From Candidatus Thiodiazotropha endolucinida (GTDB lineage Bacteria; Pseudomonadota; Gammaproteobacteria; Chromatiales; Chromatiaceae): a DNA stretch of 64,000 nucleotides. The translations under genes were made by a program, and so were the position numbers. The notes beneath the pieces were generated by a model, which was not told where the DNA came from, made no database searches, and worked only from the letters and a program-made list of their open reading frames with translations. Shown here one piece after another: positions 8,742 to 18,827 of the stretch (positions are counted from its first letter, which is position 1; every line of letters starts with the position of its first letter). The stretch covers positions 1 through 64,000 of the forward strand of contig NZ_MARB01000002.1 of assembly GCF_001715975.1 (NCBI RefSeq), given 5' to 3'.

Positions 8742-9749
8742 TTAGTCTGTATTTGAGAGGTCATGAATCACTTTTGAAGCCTTCTCACGCTGGCGGGCAA
8801 TCAGTGCCAATGGACGAAAGTCCGCTTCAAACGCACCCAATCGCATTAAAGTGTGTGACACGGGCACGCCCGCCACGACAGGATATTCATGATTCAGCTC
8901 AGCGAACAGGCGCTGGCTGTCAAACCCGGCCAGAAACTCCAGGAAATCGATCGCCAATTGAGGGTGCGGCGAATAATGAGTGACCCCACCACCACTGATA
9001 TTCACATGCACGCCAGTTTCTGGCCAGACCCGGGACACCCGGTTTGCGACTTCCCGATCCCTCTCATTGTCGCTGTCCAACATCATGGCAAAATAGTAGC
9101 TGTTGACCACCGCCACATCGCATTCCCCCTTCGCTAACGCACGCACCTGATCACGATCCCCCCCCTGTGGCGGTCTGGCAAGATTGAAGATGACCCCGCT
9201 CAACCACGCTCTCACTCGCTTCTCGCCCCAACGCGCGAGCAGGGCGGCGATCAATGACTGATTGTAGACGTGCTTCAAATCACGCATGCAGACCCGTCCC
9301 TCGAGCGCGGAAGATGATAGATCCGCATAGTCCCGCAATTCAAACCGGGGGATACGACCGGGGACATACAGCAGCATCCGGGCGCGCAGGGAGAGTCCGT
9401 ACCAAAAGCCCTGAGGGTCTCTATATTCAGCCGGGATCAGGCTGCTGAGCAGCTGAGATTGCTTTGCCTGCAACAGACCCATCTCCCTTGCAGCTTCCAA
9501 TACACCGATATCAGCCGTCAGCAGCAGATCCGCCGGAGACGCATCACCCTCCTCAGCCAGGCGCTGCAACAGTGTATCGGATTTATCCTGAACATACCGG
9601 ACCGCTACCCCTCTCGATGCCTGATAGGCCTGCAGGAGGGGTGCCATCAACGCCTGTTGGCGGGAACCGTAGATAACCAATGATTCATCGGACGCTGAGA
9701 TCGGTGTGACGAACAGCGTGACTATGAGGATTATGCAAAGTCTGATCAT
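8742..9749 (-). CDS. Periplasmic solute-binding protein (Fe3+/AfuA-type family)
   Basis: 335 residues from ATG 9749. This start gives a clean Sec signal (MIRLCIILIVTLFVTPISA) and overlaps the upstream diguanylate cyclase stop as ATGA. An in-frame start at 9770 would spoil both. The mature protein reads as an extracellular solute-binding protein of the iron(III)/AfuA-FutA type: LVIYGSRQ at the N-terminus, LLLTADIG near residue 80, and the Y-Y pair in AVVNSYYFAMM that often contacts iron. No permease or ATPase gene is adjacent. Its only partner is the Cache-GGDEF gene, so it more likely presents a ligand to that sensor than serves transport. The ligand is unknown. Confidence 0.8.
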   Translation of the reverse strand: MIRLCIILIVTLFVTPISASDESLVIYGSRQQALMAPLLQAYQASRGVAVRYVQDKSDTLLQRLAEEGDASPADLLLTADIGVLEAAREMGLLQAKQSQLLSSLIPAEYRDPQGFWYGLSLRARMLLYVPGRIPRFELRDYADLSSSALEGRVCMRDLKHVYNQSLIAALLARWGEKRVRAWLSGVIFNLARPPQGGDRDQVRALAKGECDVAVVNSYYFAMMLDSDNERDREVANRVSRVWPETGVHVNISGGGVTHYSPHPQLAIDFLEFLAGFDSQRLFAELNHEYPVVAGVPVSHTLMRLGAFEADFRPLALIARQREKASKVIHDLSNTD

Positions 9750-11305
9750 GGTGTTTCCGGCCTTTTGCATTCGTCGTCGTAGTAGCGGTCACGCCCATCC
9801 TCCTTCGCCTTGTAAAGCAACTCATCCGCCCGTTGCAGGAGATCTTCCAAGGTACCCCCTTTCCGATAGTGGGCGACACCGGCACTCGCCGTGATTTTAA
9901 GCTTTCGGATGGGACCACGAAAATGCAGACATTTGAGCCGCTCAAGGATTCGGTGCACCAAGTGGGCCGCATCACACTCATTACATGCGTTGATGATCAC
10001 CAGAAACTCTTCACCGCCATATCGGACCGGTATGTCACCCTGGCGCACCTCAGAAGCGATAGCCTTGCCTACCGCACGCAATACCTGATCGCCCGCCCGA
10101 TGACCGAACTCGTCGTTGACCTGCTTGAAGTGATCGATATCGATCATGGCCACCGAAATAGTATTCACCTGACCGCGACCGATCCGGCTGATCTGGGCAT
10201 TGGCGGCATCCTCCATATAACGCCGGGTATAGAGACCGGTCAGAAAATCGTGGATAGCCGCGGCCTTCAAATCTTTCAGATAACGATACCTCTGATTCAT
10301 ATAAAGTGCCGTCAGAAAGAGCAGCGCGCTCAGCAGGAGGCTGGCAGTCACGGCAAAGTAGACATGCTCTTTTACATCTTTGGTCGGTTTGAAAACATGC
10401 ATCTCCCATCCACGGGAGAGTAATAGCGTGGCCTGTGTCAGGTACTCCACCCCATCATCGAGAACCACCAGTTTAGAGACACCGTCCCAGTATCGCTCCT
10501 CTCGCATCGGCAAAAGCGTGAAAAGAGAATCCGCATAGCGCTTGAACCGGCTTATCTTCTCGATTGTTGAGGTGGTTATAGGTCGCAGACTCTTCAAGTG
10601 CCAGCGTGATTCACTGGTGAGAAAGATCACACCCTCCCGATCGGCCACCAACAGGCGTAGATCCAGGTCGGAGAAGAGCAGGCCCAACTCGTCCAGTGTG
10701 ACTTTGATCACTGCAACACCAATGATCTGATCCGATCCGGGATCGAGAACTGGACGGGCGACATAGTAGCCCAACACGTCGGAGGTCGTGCCAATCGCCA
10801 CGTCGCGCCCCATCAGGCCTTTTGCAGCGCGTTGGAAATAGTAGCGAAAGCCGTAATTATTGCCGACAAAGGTCTTCTCCGCTTGCCAGTTGCTGGCGGC
10901 AAGGGTATTACCGCCGAGATCCATCACATAGATGGCGCTGGCACGCACCTCCTCGTTGAGTGTCTGGAGATAGGTATTCGCCACGCTGACGATCTTTTTA
11001 TCCCGGGAATTTCTAAGCAGGGCGCCCACCTGTCGACTTGCGGCTACGGAACCGACAAGCCGGTCATAACCGGTCAGGTAGTCCTCCAGCTTGCGCGCAA
11101 AGATCATTAGATCATTTTCTGTCTCCTCGGCCAGCCCCGTCAATCCATGCTGGCGGGTGAAATGGACGCTGGCCCAAAGCAAGAGCGGAGCCAGGATGCC
11201 AAATATCAGCAGGATGAACAGATAGTGATGTCGTTGTCTGAAGGTCATTGTGTTATCTAACGTATCTGGCGCACGCATTACTCTTAATCTTAGAGTGTGG
11301 ATCAT
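9746..11305 (-). CDS. Membrane diguanylate cyclase with DctB-like double Cache sensor
   Basis: 519 residues. Membrane segments at about 28-47 and 316-337 enclose a periplasmic double Cache domain. It carries the DctB-type motifs FVGNNYGFRYYFQ (146-158) and TTSDVLGYYVARPV (173-186), which in DctB bind C4-dicarboxylates. The cytoplasmic GGDEF domain has an intact active site GGEEF (430-434) and an inhibitory RxxD site (RQGD, 421-424), so it should make c-di-GMP with product inhibition. No phosphodiesterase domain is present. The start could be ATG 11305 (GGGA upstream) or ATG 11248. The downstream gene overlaps by 4 bases and encodes a periplasmic binding protein. Confidence 0.88.
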   Translation of the reverse strand: MIHTLRLRVMRAPDTLDNTMTFRQRHHYLFILLIFGILAPLLLWASVHFTRQHGLTGLAEETENDLMIFARKLEDYLTGYDRLVGSVAASRQVGALLRNSRDKKIVSVANTYLQTLNEEVRASAIYVMDLGGNTLAASNWQAEKTFVGNNYGFRYYFQRAAKGLMGRDVAIGTTSDVLGYYVARPVLDPGSDQIIGVAVIKVTLDELGLLFSDLDLRLLVADREGVIFLTSESRWHLKSLRPITTSTIEKISRFKRYADSLFTLLPMREERYWDGVSKLVVLDDGVEYLTQATLLLSRGWEMHVFKPTKDVKEHVYFAVTASLLLSALLFLTALYMNQRYRYLKDLKAAAIHDFLTGLYTRRYMEDAANAQISRIGRGQVNTISVAMIDIDHFKQVNDEFGHRAGDQVLRAVGKAIASEVRQGDIPVRYGGEEFLVIINACNECDAAHLVHRILERLKCLHFRGPIRKLKITASAGVAHYRKGGTLEDLLQRADELLYKAKEDGRDRYYDDECKRPETP

Positions 11306-11459
11306 CCATTTCCCATACTGGATCTCAACTCAATTGGCATATTAGAGAACCACTCGTACAAACCTGACATGAACAATGCCCACACTCCAATTGAGATGGA
11401 ACCTAATCATAGGCAACGCCACGGTGGTAAGAAGGTCAGGGCATTTACAGCCGACTCAT

Positions 11460-14321
11460 TCAGAGAGGGAATACAAACCTCGGCCTTAACCAATAGACCA
11501 TCAACGGCAATACTGTGAGGGCGATAAAGACATCCATGATCAGCGCCTCCGAAATATAGAGGCTCACCGACCAGAGGTTTGCCAGTTCGGTATTCATCAG
11601 GGGGATAAAGCTGCTGAGCAGCACAACCATGGAGATAATGATCGCCGATCCGGTGGTGGCCTGTGTCTTGCGCAGGGCCGCCTTCCAGATGCCGCCATTG
11701 GCCTGATACTCTTCCCGCAATCGGGAAACCATGTAGACGCCATAATCGACACCCAGCCCCATGGCGATGCTCAAAGCCACCTGTACGTGAAACGCCAGAT
11801 TTGCCGACCACTCGCCGATGGAGGACATATAGGCGCCAAGACCGTACTGAGTCATCAGGGTAATGAAACAGAGACCGATCAGGATAAACGCCACCACCCA
11901 AGACCTGAACATCAACAGAGTCATGATGAAGACTGTGACCGATGTCGCCACCGGGGCGTTTAGCCACTCTTTAAACGCGACATCGCGGGTCGCCTCGGTC
12001 ACCCCGAGAAAGCCACCGATCGCGGCCTTACCCGGTATGGTGTCATCGGTAATGATACTGCGCCCCTCTTCATTCGGTATTTGAATCGTCTCGTTAGCCG
12101 CAATGCCGAATCGCAACTGATCCATCCCGGGATCGTCCTGATGGGTGTTGATGTAGCTCTGGAAATCGACGATGGTACGGTGTGTCTCCACTGGATCCAT
12201 GGTATTGACAAAGCCGACAATCACACCCTCATCCCAGTTTCGTGTGTTGACAAAACTATCCAGATCCCCGGCCCCCGCCCCGGTCACCAACATGCCGTTG
12301 TATAACTGTACCGTCTCATCCGGGTCAGGCAGGTAACCCTGTCCACCTTTGGTGCGATAGGCGTATGGAAACTGTTTTATATGTGCCAGGGTCGGTATGG
12401 CATGAAGATTCATATGGCCCAGCGGAGGCTCCAGCGGCGGTGTATTGAGGATCATGTTCAGCGTTTTTACAAACTGTACATAAGAGATGGTGTAACCGAT
12501 ATTGGGGTGGCCACGCAGCCAATCCTCAAATTTCGAAAGCGCTTCGAGCACGGTCGCATCATTAAACACCCCCTGAGGGGGATCTTCCTGCTCATCGAAA
12601 CAGCGCTCAGGCCCGATGACCCGGCGACCCTCCCGGTCCCAGGCATCGAGTCCGCAAGTTGGCAGGGTTCCCGCTTTGGAACGCACCAGAAGGTTGGCCG
12701 TGATAACACCAGGCATCTGGCGGGAAAGGGTCCGCAGATCCGCAATCGGCTTCACTTCACCACCATCTCCCAGCAGCTCACCCAACAGGTAGTGATCCTT
12801 GAATGCCGCACGCGGATAGTGGATACCTTTTTCCACACCGGGCATGATGTCGAACTCGTCCTGGATACGGGCCACTTCCGGATCGCTTCTACCCGCCTCA
12901 CCGGCCATGACTGCGGTAAAGCCGCGGCCTAATTCCGCATAGTGTGCTGAGAGTAACCAGACGGCGATCACCGCCACCACCGGCACCCATTTCCAGCGGC
13001 CTGTGATCAGGGCCGTCAGCCCTGACGCCAGCCGTAACTCCCAGCCGCGCTCATGTTCATGACTATGGATGGTGGGGGGAAAGGTCAGCATCAGAAGAGG
13101 TATCAGTGTCGTGGTGGTCAGAATCAGCGTCGACATACCGAAGATGCCGAAATAGGCGTAGGCCTTATAAAAAGAGATATCGACAAATGAGATGGCGAAA
13201 AAGCCGTGCAGGTCGGTCCCGATAGAGAGTGCCGCGGGTACGATTGTCGAACGTATCGATCGATATGCCGCCTCCTCCTTGTCGCCGGTCTGTCCCAGCT
13301 CCTGCATGAAACGCCGGGTGATCTGCATCGAGTGGCCGATACCGATGGCCAACAAGAGCATCGGCGTCAACGCCATCATGGTGGTCAGTTTGAATTGTGT
13401 GAAGCCCATCAGTCCGAGCGTCAGGATGATCGTCATACCGACGCCCAGCAGGGGCAGCACTGCACAGCTCCAATGGCGAAACTCATACCAGAGAATCAGC
13501 AGGATAATCAGCAGCGAGACAGCGAACAGCCACGCCTTGTCCCGTAGTTCCTGTACCATGGTCGCCAGGAAATAGGGTTCGCCGGATATGGTGAACTCCA
13601 CCCGGTCGCCGTAGCGCGACTGGTAATCGGCCATCAGCGCCTTCATATCGGCAATCCAGCTGAGATGGTTCTGTTTCAGCTCATTACTGAAATCGCCGAT
13701 GATAAATGTCCCCATAGGCCGGCACTGCTGATGCAACCGAGCCATGGATGCAGTGCTGATCTCGCCATCCGCCCCCACCATGTCACACTTTTCACCGGAT
13801 CTATCCTGGTAGTAGAGCAGCAGGGCCTGCAGCACCAGATGCTTCTCCAATCCCTGACGCAGATAGGCAATCTGGTTGTGCTGTTCAAACGGATTGTCCG
13901 AGAGGCCGTTGGCCGGCAGCAGGCGGCTGAAATCGAGACTTCCCCCTGGATCGATACCGATATTGCGCAACTTCGGCGAGGGCAGGCCGACAAAGTTACC
14001 GCTGTTGGCGTAATCGAGCGCAGTCACGTCACGGTAAAACGCTTGGACCATGCGAATAAACCAAGGCTGATAGATATCGCCCTGCTTGATCTTCATGCCC
14101 CATACCATGAGATTGCCCATACCGTAGGTCATCTCCGTGTAGAGATTGGTCGCAATGTAAGGGTTGGAGAGGGGGAGCAGGGAATCCGGATCATTGCGCA
14201 GGTTGACCTTGTCGATATAAAAGGCCGCCCAGATTGTGGTGGCGAAACAGAGCGTGATCACAGCCCAGCGGTATTTCAGCACAAAACGTGCATAGCGGTC
14301 CGCATAGTTGCCGTTAGCCAT
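11460..14321 (-). CDS. RND/MMPL superfamily exporter
   Basis: 953 residues from ATG 14321 (a TTG lies one codon earlier). Two repeated halves each have one membrane helix, a large periplasmic loop and a five-helix block. The first block, about residues 255-425, includes MALTPMLLLAIGIGHSMQ; the second is about 790-950, with ALSIAMGLGVDYGVYMVSRLREE. This is the hydrophobe/MMPL branch of the RND family, driven by proton-motive force, not the AcrB branch. The preceding gene, 17 bases away, encodes a LolA-like periplasmic protein, the usual partner. Cargo is probably lipidic but unknown. Confidence 0.85.
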   Translation of the reverse strand: MANGNYADRYARFVLKYRWAVITLCFATTIWAAFYIDKVNLRNDPDSLLPLSNPYIATNLYTEMTYGMGNLMVWGMKIKQGDIYQPWFIRMVQAFYRDVTALDYANSGNFVGLPSPKLRNIGIDPGGSLDFSRLLPANGLSDNPFEQHNQIAYLRQGLEKHLVLQALLLYYQDRSGEKCDMVGADGEISTASMARLHQQCRPMGTFIIGDFSNELKQNHLSWIADMKALMADYQSRYGDRVEFTISGEPYFLATMVQELRDKAWLFAVSLLIILLILWYEFRHWSCAVLPLLGVGMTIILTLGLMGFTQFKLTTMMALTPMLLLAIGIGHSMQITRRFMQELGQTGDKEEAAYRSIRSTIVPAALSIGTDLHGFFAISFVDISFYKAYAYFGIFGMSTLILTTTTLIPLLMLTFPPTIHSHEHERGWELRLASGLTALITGRWKWVPVVAVIAVWLLSAHYAELGRGFTAVMAGEAGRSDPEVARIQDEFDIMPGVEKGIHYPRAAFKDHYLLGELLGDGGEVKPIADLRTLSRQMPGVITANLLVRSKAGTLPTCGLDAWDREGRRVIGPERCFDEQEDPPQGVFNDATVLEALSKFEDWLRGHPNIGYTISYVQFVKTLNMILNTPPLEPPLGHMNLHAIPTLAHIKQFPYAYRTKGGQGYLPDPDETVQLYNGMLVTGAGAGDLDSFVNTRNWDEGVIVGFVNTMDPVETHRTIVDFQSYINTHQDDPGMDQLRFGIAANETIQIPNEEGRSIITDDTIPGKAAIGGFLGVTEATRDVAFKEWLNAPVATSVTVFIMTLLMFRSWVVAFILIGLCFITLMTQYGLGAYMSSIGEWSANLAFHVQVALSIAMGLGVDYGVYMVSRLREEYQANGGIWKAALRKTQATTGSAIIISMVVLLSSFIPLMNTELANLWSVSLYISEALIMDVFIALTVLPLMVYWLRPRFVFPL

Positions 14322-14338
14322 CAATCATGCAAAAGCCG

Positions 14339-15307
14339 CTACGGCTTCCTGGTTCTGTTGTAATTCTGCAATGTCTTTTCGGACCAGAAACTATCCGGCA
14401 GATCCACATTGAGTGAGATGGTACTGCGGGGCACATAGACAAGACTGTCCTTACCGTCCCCATGGGTGATCGCATAAATATAGCGCGGATAGGCGATCCG
14501 GGGATCCGGTTGATCCAGGGACTGCCAATCGATATATACCGTCTTAACCTTTTCATCGCCTTTATAATAGACAGTTCGATAGAGGGCGAATGTCTCTTTA
14601 TCGATATCACTGACATGGTAGTCATACCACCAATTGTGAAATTTGGTGGTGCTTTTCAGATGGTATACCGGTTTGCCTTTGTGCCCGCACTGGGGCGCGG
14701 GCAGGTCGCGTGTATAGCGGGTCTGCTCCCAGCGTTGCAGCTGCATGACGGCCAGACACTCCTGCATAACGCCTTCGCCAAGAAGTTCGTGGGTTTCATC
14801 CTCTGGCCGACGCAGCACCAACTCACCATAGGTCAGATTGGTGCCGAACCAGACATCTTCATGGGATGGCTCGTTGATACGCCTGATCTTACGCAGTGCG
14901 GGCAACCACATCGATATCAGATTGCCCTTTTGCGGATCGGTGTAGCGTGTGAACAGCACCCCGGTGCCCTTGGTCTTGCCCGAGGTCAGGATCGCCATCT
15001 GCTGACTCGCTATGGCAGGGTCTTGCGGAACATTATTGACATAGGTGTCGAAGGTCTGAACTCCAGGCACCCTGTTGCGGCTACGCATCGCCTGCGGCGC
15101 TCGATTGACAACCAATGCAACCTCCCGGCCACTGCGCTTGCTGAGCGCATTCTTTACCAGTCCGCCGTGCGCCGCGACATAGACCTGCCCGGCTATCTCA
15201 TGGGCGTTCAAAGACGATGGCACCGGTCGGCCTGAATCGTCTGCCGGTGCAGTCGAGGCAAAGCAGACCATGCAAAAAAACGCAATTCTGATGGGCCTGA
15301 TAAACAT
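14339..15307 (-). CDS. Outer membrane lipoprotein-sorting (LolA-like) protein
   Basis: 322 residues from ATG 15307, chosen because it begins directly with a signal peptide (MFIRPIRIAFFCMVCFASTAPA). The reading frame continues upstream to 15448, but that would bury the signal. The mature part matches the LolA-like family often called outer membrane lipoprotein-sorting protein and seen beside RND exporters: W-L-P-A-L-R-K-I-R-R near the middle, then SHEDVWFGTNLTYGE and IDWQ. Such proteins have a lipid-binding beta fold. Operon position before the exporter suggests it carries or hands over the exporter's hydrophobic cargo. The actual substrate is not known. Confidence 0.75.
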   Translation of the reverse strand: MFIRPIRIAFFCMVCFASTAPADDSGRPVPSSLNAHEIAGQVYVAAHGGLVKNALSKRSGREVALVVNRAPQAMRSRNRVPGVQTFDTYVNNVPQDPAIASQQMAILTSGKTKGTGVLFTRYTDPQKGNLISMWLPALRKIRRINEPSHEDVWFGTNLTYGELVLRRPEDETHELLGEGVMQECLAVMQLQRWEQTRYTRDLPAPQCGHKGKPVYHLKSTTKFHNWWYDYHVSDIDKETFALYRTVYYKGDEKVKTVYIDWQSLDQPDPRIAYPRYIYAITHGDGKDSLVYVPRSTISLNVDLPDSFWSEKTLQNYNRTRKP

Positions 15308-15466
15308 ACGCGTGACTCTGCCATGGATACCGACGTCAAACAAGGAAGTGAAATCCCTAATATTTTTGAAATTCAATGACAGTGAGAGATCACTCCGGAG
15401 GGATTGAAGGATACTGAAATGTAGCCTCCCAAACCTTGTGCGAATCATGCTCGAACGGTTGTCGAT

Positions 15467-15495
15467 TTTTCACCGGCCCCCACCTCAGGTACAAT
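15467..15495 (+). promoter_or_regulatory. Probable sigma-70 promoter of hslV
   Basis: A -35-like TTTTCA (15467-15472), a 17-base spacer and a -10-like TACAAT (15490-15495) end 31 bases before the hslV start. Spacing is ideal and the -10 matches consensus at five of six positions. A sigma-32 heat-shock promoter, expected for this operon in E. coli, could not be read with confidence, though a CCCCCAC run lies in the spacer. Confidence 0.45.
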
Positions 15496-15526
15496 CGCCC
15501 CCTCATTAAATACTCTCGGGATCGGC

Positions 15527-16072
15527 GTGGAAAACTTCAGAGGCACTACCATTCTATCAGTCAGGCGTAACGGTAAAGTGGTTATCGGTGGCGACGGCCA
15601 GGTCTCGCTTGGCAATACCGTCATGAAAGGCAATGCGCGTAAAGTGAGGCAGCTTTATAAAGGAAAGGTCATTGCGGGCTTCGCCGGCGCCACGGCAGAT
15701 GCATTTACCCTGTTTGAGCGTTTTGAGGGCAAACTGGAGAAGCACCAGGGGCACCTCACCCGCGCAGCCGTTGAAATGGCCAAAGACTGGCGCACCGACC
15801 GGGCGCTGCGCCGACTGGAGGCCTTGCTGTGCGTCGCCGACGAGGAGACTTCGCTGATCATCTCCGGCACCGGTGACGTGATCGAACCGGAGCATAACCT
15901 GATGGCGATAGGTTCCGGCGGCAGCTTCGCCCAGGCCGCAGCCCGCGCACTGTTGGAAAACACGGAACTCGGGGCCCGCGGGATCGTCGAAAAGGGACTC
16001 GGTATCGCCGCCGATATCTGTATCTATACCAACCATAACCTCGTACTGGAAGAGTTGGACAGCAAAACCTAG
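15527..16072 (+). CDS. hslV: ATP-dependent protease peptidase subunit HslV
   Basis: 181 residues, N-terminal-nucleophile peptidase. The propeptide MENFRG precedes the TT pair, so Thr7 becomes the catalytic N-terminus after processing. The Gly-rich segments [16 protein letters not shown] and [16 protein letters not shown] are typical of HslV. It forms a two-ring dodecamer degraded-substrate chamber opened by HslU. It begins at GTG 15527 and is followed by hslU after 49 bases. Heat-shock control is usual for the family but not proven here. Confidence 0.96.
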   Translation: MENFRGTTILSVRRNGKVVIGGDGQVSLGNTVMKGNARKVRQLYKGKVIAGFAGATADAFTLFERFEGKLEKHQGHLTRAAVEMAKDWRTDRALRRLEALLCVADEETSLIISGTGDVIEPEHNLMAIGSGGSFAQAAARALLENTELGARGIVEKGLGIAADICIYTNHNLVLEELDSKT

Positions 16073-16121
16073 ATCGCTCACCAGGTATTCTGAGTCGGAC
16101 CATAATTTGCGGAAATCATTG

Positions 16122-17459
16122 ATGTCGGAAATAACCCCCCAACAGATCGTCGCTGAACTGGACAAGCACATTATCGGCCAGACTGACGCCAAGCGCGCCG
16201 TGGCTATCGCCCTGCGCAACCGTTGGCGTCGCGCCCAGGTTTCCGAGAGCCTGCGCAATGAGATCACGCCAAAAAACATTCTGATGATCGGCCCCACCGG
16301 CGTCGGCAAGACAGAGATCGCTCGACGCCTGGCCAAACTGGCCAACGCGCCTTTTCTCAAGGTGGAAGCGACCAAATTCACCGAAGTCGGTTATGTCGGC
16401 AGAGAGGTCGATTCTATCATCCGCGAATTGACCGACTCTGCCGTCAAAATGGTGCGGGAAGGTGAGATGGCCAAGGTTTCCGGTGAAGCCAGTCAGGCCG
16501 CCGAGGAGCGGATTCTAGACGCCTTGCTGCCCTCACCCTCCAGCTCGGGTTGGGGCGACAGCGAGACCAGTTCGGGGATCTCCGATGCGACCCGGGAGAA
16601 ATTCCGCGACAAACTGCGAAGTGGCGGGCTTGACGACAAGGAGATCGATATCGAGGTCAACGCCACCCCGGTAGGGGTCGAGATCATGGCGCCTCCCGGT
16701 ATGGAGGAGATGACCAGCCAGTTGCAGGGCATGTTCCAAAATCTGGGGAGTGGCTGCACGCGACGCCGCAAACTGCGCATCAAGGATGCATTCAAGGTCC
16801 TGAGTGACGAAGAGGCGGCCAAGCGCATCAATGAAGAGGATCTCAAGTTGCGGGCGCTGGAGATGGTGGAGCAACATGGGATCGTCTTTATCGATGAGCT
16901 GGATAAGGTAACCAGCCGTGCCGAGACCCGGGGAGCGGACGTCTCCCGCGAGGGGGTGCAACGCGATCTGCTGCCCCTGGTGGAGGGATGTACCATCTCC
17001 ACCAAACACGGCATGGTCAAGACCGATCATATTCTGTTCATTGCATCCGGCGCCTTCCATCTCGCCAAGCCATCCGACCTGATCCCCGAGCTCCAGGGCC
17101 GATTACCTATCCGGGTGGAGTTGTCCGCACTCACGACCGATGATTTCACCCGCATCCTTACCGAGCCGGACGCCTCGCTCACCGAGCAGTACCAGGCCCT
17201 GCTGGAGACGGAAAATGTGCGCCTGAGCTTTAGCAAAGCGGGTATACGCCGCATTGCGGAGACCGCCTGGCAAGTGAATGAAAGGACAGAGAATATCGGC
17301 GCACGCCGCCTGCATACAGTGATGGAACGCCTGCTGGAGAGTATCTCTTTCATGGCCTCGGAGCATGCCGAAGAGACCATTGTCATCGATGAGAACTATG
17401 TCGATGATCAACTCTCACAGCTGGCGGCGGACGAAGATCTGAGTCAGTACATTCTATAG
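16122..17459 (+). CDS. hslU: HslU ATPase/unfoldase of the HslVU protease
   Basis: 445 residues from ATG 16122, which has GCGGAAA upstream and gives the usual start [10 protein letters not shown]; a TTG at 16107 is less likely. Walker A is GPTGVGKTE near residue 57, Walker B VFIDELDK near residue 250, and the I-domain lies about residues 110-235. The C-terminus ends EDLSQYIL, the tail that inserts into HslV pockets to activate it. The length equals that of E. coli HslU. It forms one operon with hslV. Confidence 0.97.
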   Translation: MSEITPQQIVAELDKHIIGQTDAKRAVAIALRNRWRRAQVSESLRNEITPKNILMIGPTGVGKTEIARRLAKLANAPFLKVEATKFTEVGYVGREVDSIIRELTDSAVKMVREGEMAKVSGEASQAAEERILDALLPSPSSSGWGDSETSSGISDATREKFRDKLRSGGLDDKEIDIEVNATPVGVEIMAPPGMEEMTSQLQGMFQNLGSGCTRRRKLRIKDAFKVLSDEEAAKRINEEDLKLRALEMVEQHGIVFIDELDKVTSRAETRGADVSREGVQRDLLPLVEGCTISTKHGMVKTDHILFIASGAFHLAKPSDLIPELQGRLPIRVELSALTTDDFTRILTEPDASLTEQYQALLETENVRLSFSKAGIRRIAETAWQVNERTENIGARRLHTVMERLLESISFMASEHAEETIVIDENYVDDQLSQLAADEDLSQYIL

Positions 17460-17534
17460 GGCTTACAGACCAGATCACCCTGTACCAACCGGGTATAGTC
17501 GGTTCGATCCGGGGATAGAATGCAGACTGGCAGT

Positions 17535-17550
17535 TAGGGCCTGTTAACAC
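17535..17550. repeat. Dispersed palindromic repeat, single arm
   Basis: One forward arm, TAGGGCCTGTTAACAC, in the 107-base gap between hslU and the DUF971 gene, ending 16 bases before the latter's ATG. No partner arm is visible nearby. The rest of this gap contains a GGTTCGATCC string that resembles a tRNA T-arm but has no tRNA around it. Confidence 0.7.
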
Positions 17551-17566
17551 AGAGTGAGAGTAAACC

Positions 17567-17935
17567 ATGTCACATCCCAATCCGACTGAGATCCATCTGC
17601 ACAAGCAGTCCCGTGTTCTGGAAATCAGCTTCGACGATGGCAGTAAATTCAGTTATCCCGCGGAGTATCTCAGAGTATTTTCCCCCTCTGCCGAGGTGCA
17701 GGGCCATGGACCCGGGCAAGAGGTCTTGCAGGTCGGCAAAGAAGAGGTGAATATTGCCCATATCGATCCTGTGGGAAACTATGCCATCTGTCTACACTTC
17801 GATGATGAGCACAACACCGGCATATACTCCTGGGATACGCTCTATCAGCTCGGCCTGAACTACGAGCGGAACTGGCAGGATTATCTGCAACGGCTGAAAA
17901 CCGCCGGGTATGAGCGCAAAGCGCCCTCGGCTTAA
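17567..17935 (+). CDS. DUF971 domain protein
   Basis: 122 residues, almost entirely the DUF971 domain (related to the N-terminal domain of gamma-butyrobetaine hydroxylase). Family landmarks are LEISFDDG near residue 18, FSYPAEYLRVFSPSAEVQGHG near 27-46, and the closing GIYSWDTLYQLG. The family has been linked to Fe-S or iron handling, but no biochemical role is settled. It commonly lies beside hslVU and ubiE in gammaproteobacteria, as here. Confidence 0.9.
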   Translation: MSHPNPTEIHLHKQSRVLEISFDDGSKFSYPAEYLRVFSPSAEVQGHGPGQEVLQVGKEEVNIAHIDPVGNYAICLHFDDEHNTGIYSWDTLYQLGLNYERNWQDYLQRLKTAGYERKAPSA

Positions 17936-17999
17936 ACGACAGACGCTGGCGGTGGTATAGATCTGCCCGGATACGGCCCGCTTAGACAGGTATAGATTG

Positions 18000-18749
18000 A
18001 TGAAGGATGAGAAGACCACACATTTCGGCTATCAGGACGTTCCTGTCGGTGAGAAGGCTGGCAGGGTTCGCCAGGTTTTCGATTCGGTTGCCAATAAATA
18101 TGACCTGATGAACGACTTGATGTCTCTCGGAATACATCGTCTGTGGAAACGTCAAACCATCGAGCTTTCAGGCGTCCGCAAGGGGCACAGGGTATTGGAC
18201 CTGGCTGCCGGCACTGGAGATCTTTCAGCCAGGTTCAGCGGCCTGGTGGGTGATGACGGACTGGTGGTCTTCTCCGACATCAATGCCGCGATGCTGCAGG
18301 TCGGCAGAGAGCGCATGGAAGACCAGGGACGGGTCGGTAATTTGCATTATGTACAGGCCGATGCTCAGTATCTGCCCTTTCCCGACAACCATTTCGATTG
18401 CGTCACGATCGGCTTCGGTCTGCGCAATGTCACCGATAAACAGCTGGCGCTGAATACAATCTTCCATAGCGTAAAACCGGGTGGACGCCTGTTGGTGCTG
18501 GAGTTCTCCAAACCCACCCATCGCGCCCTGGAGAAGGTCTACGATCTCTACTCGTTCACCCTGTTGCCGAAAATCGGCAAACTGATCACCGATGACGAGG
18601 AGAGCTATCGCTATCTGGCCGAGTCCATCCGCATGCACCCGGACCAGGAGACACTCAAGGGTATGATGGAGCATGCCGGCTTCGAACGCTGTGACTATTT
18701 CAATCTGACCGGAGGTGTTGTGGCTATTCATCGGGGCTATAAACTCTAG
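18000..18749 (+). CDS. ubiE: Ubiquinone/menaquinone C-methyltransferase UbiE
   Basis: 249 residues from ATG 18000 (a TTG at 17997 is the preceding codon). Class I SAM-dependent methyltransferase that methylates the benzoquinol ring in ubiquinone synthesis. The SAM motif I is [12 protein letters not shown] (about residues 65-76). The N-terminal [19 protein letters not shown] and the later [17 protein letters not shown] are UbiE family signatures, and FGLRNVTD is motif II. It is followed by ubiJ and ubiB, the conserved ubiquinone cluster. Confidence 0.97.
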   Translation: MKDEKTTHFGYQDVPVGEKAGRVRQVFDSVANKYDLMNDLMSLGIHRLWKRQTIELSGVRKGHRVLDLAAGTGDLSARFSGLVGDDGLVVFSDINAAMLQVGRERMEDQGRVGNLHYVQADAQYLPFPDNHFDCVTIGFGLRNVTDKQLALNTIFHSVKPGGRLLVLEFSKPTHRALEKVYDLYSFTLLPKIGKLITDDEESYRYLAESIRMHPDQETLKGMMEHAGFERCDYFNLTGGVVAIHRGYKL

Positions 18750-18827
18750 GTATTATCGATCGATGTTGCCCGCCAGCCCTCAGATAATCCCCCTCGCAGT
18801 GACACCGGATCGCAGGAAGAATCTGCC

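Noticed and set aside
17490-17530. GGTTCGATCC string resembling a tRNA T-arm before the DUF971 gene
   Set aside because: No acceptor stem, anticodon arm or CCA end can be folded around it; only the T-loop-like bases match.
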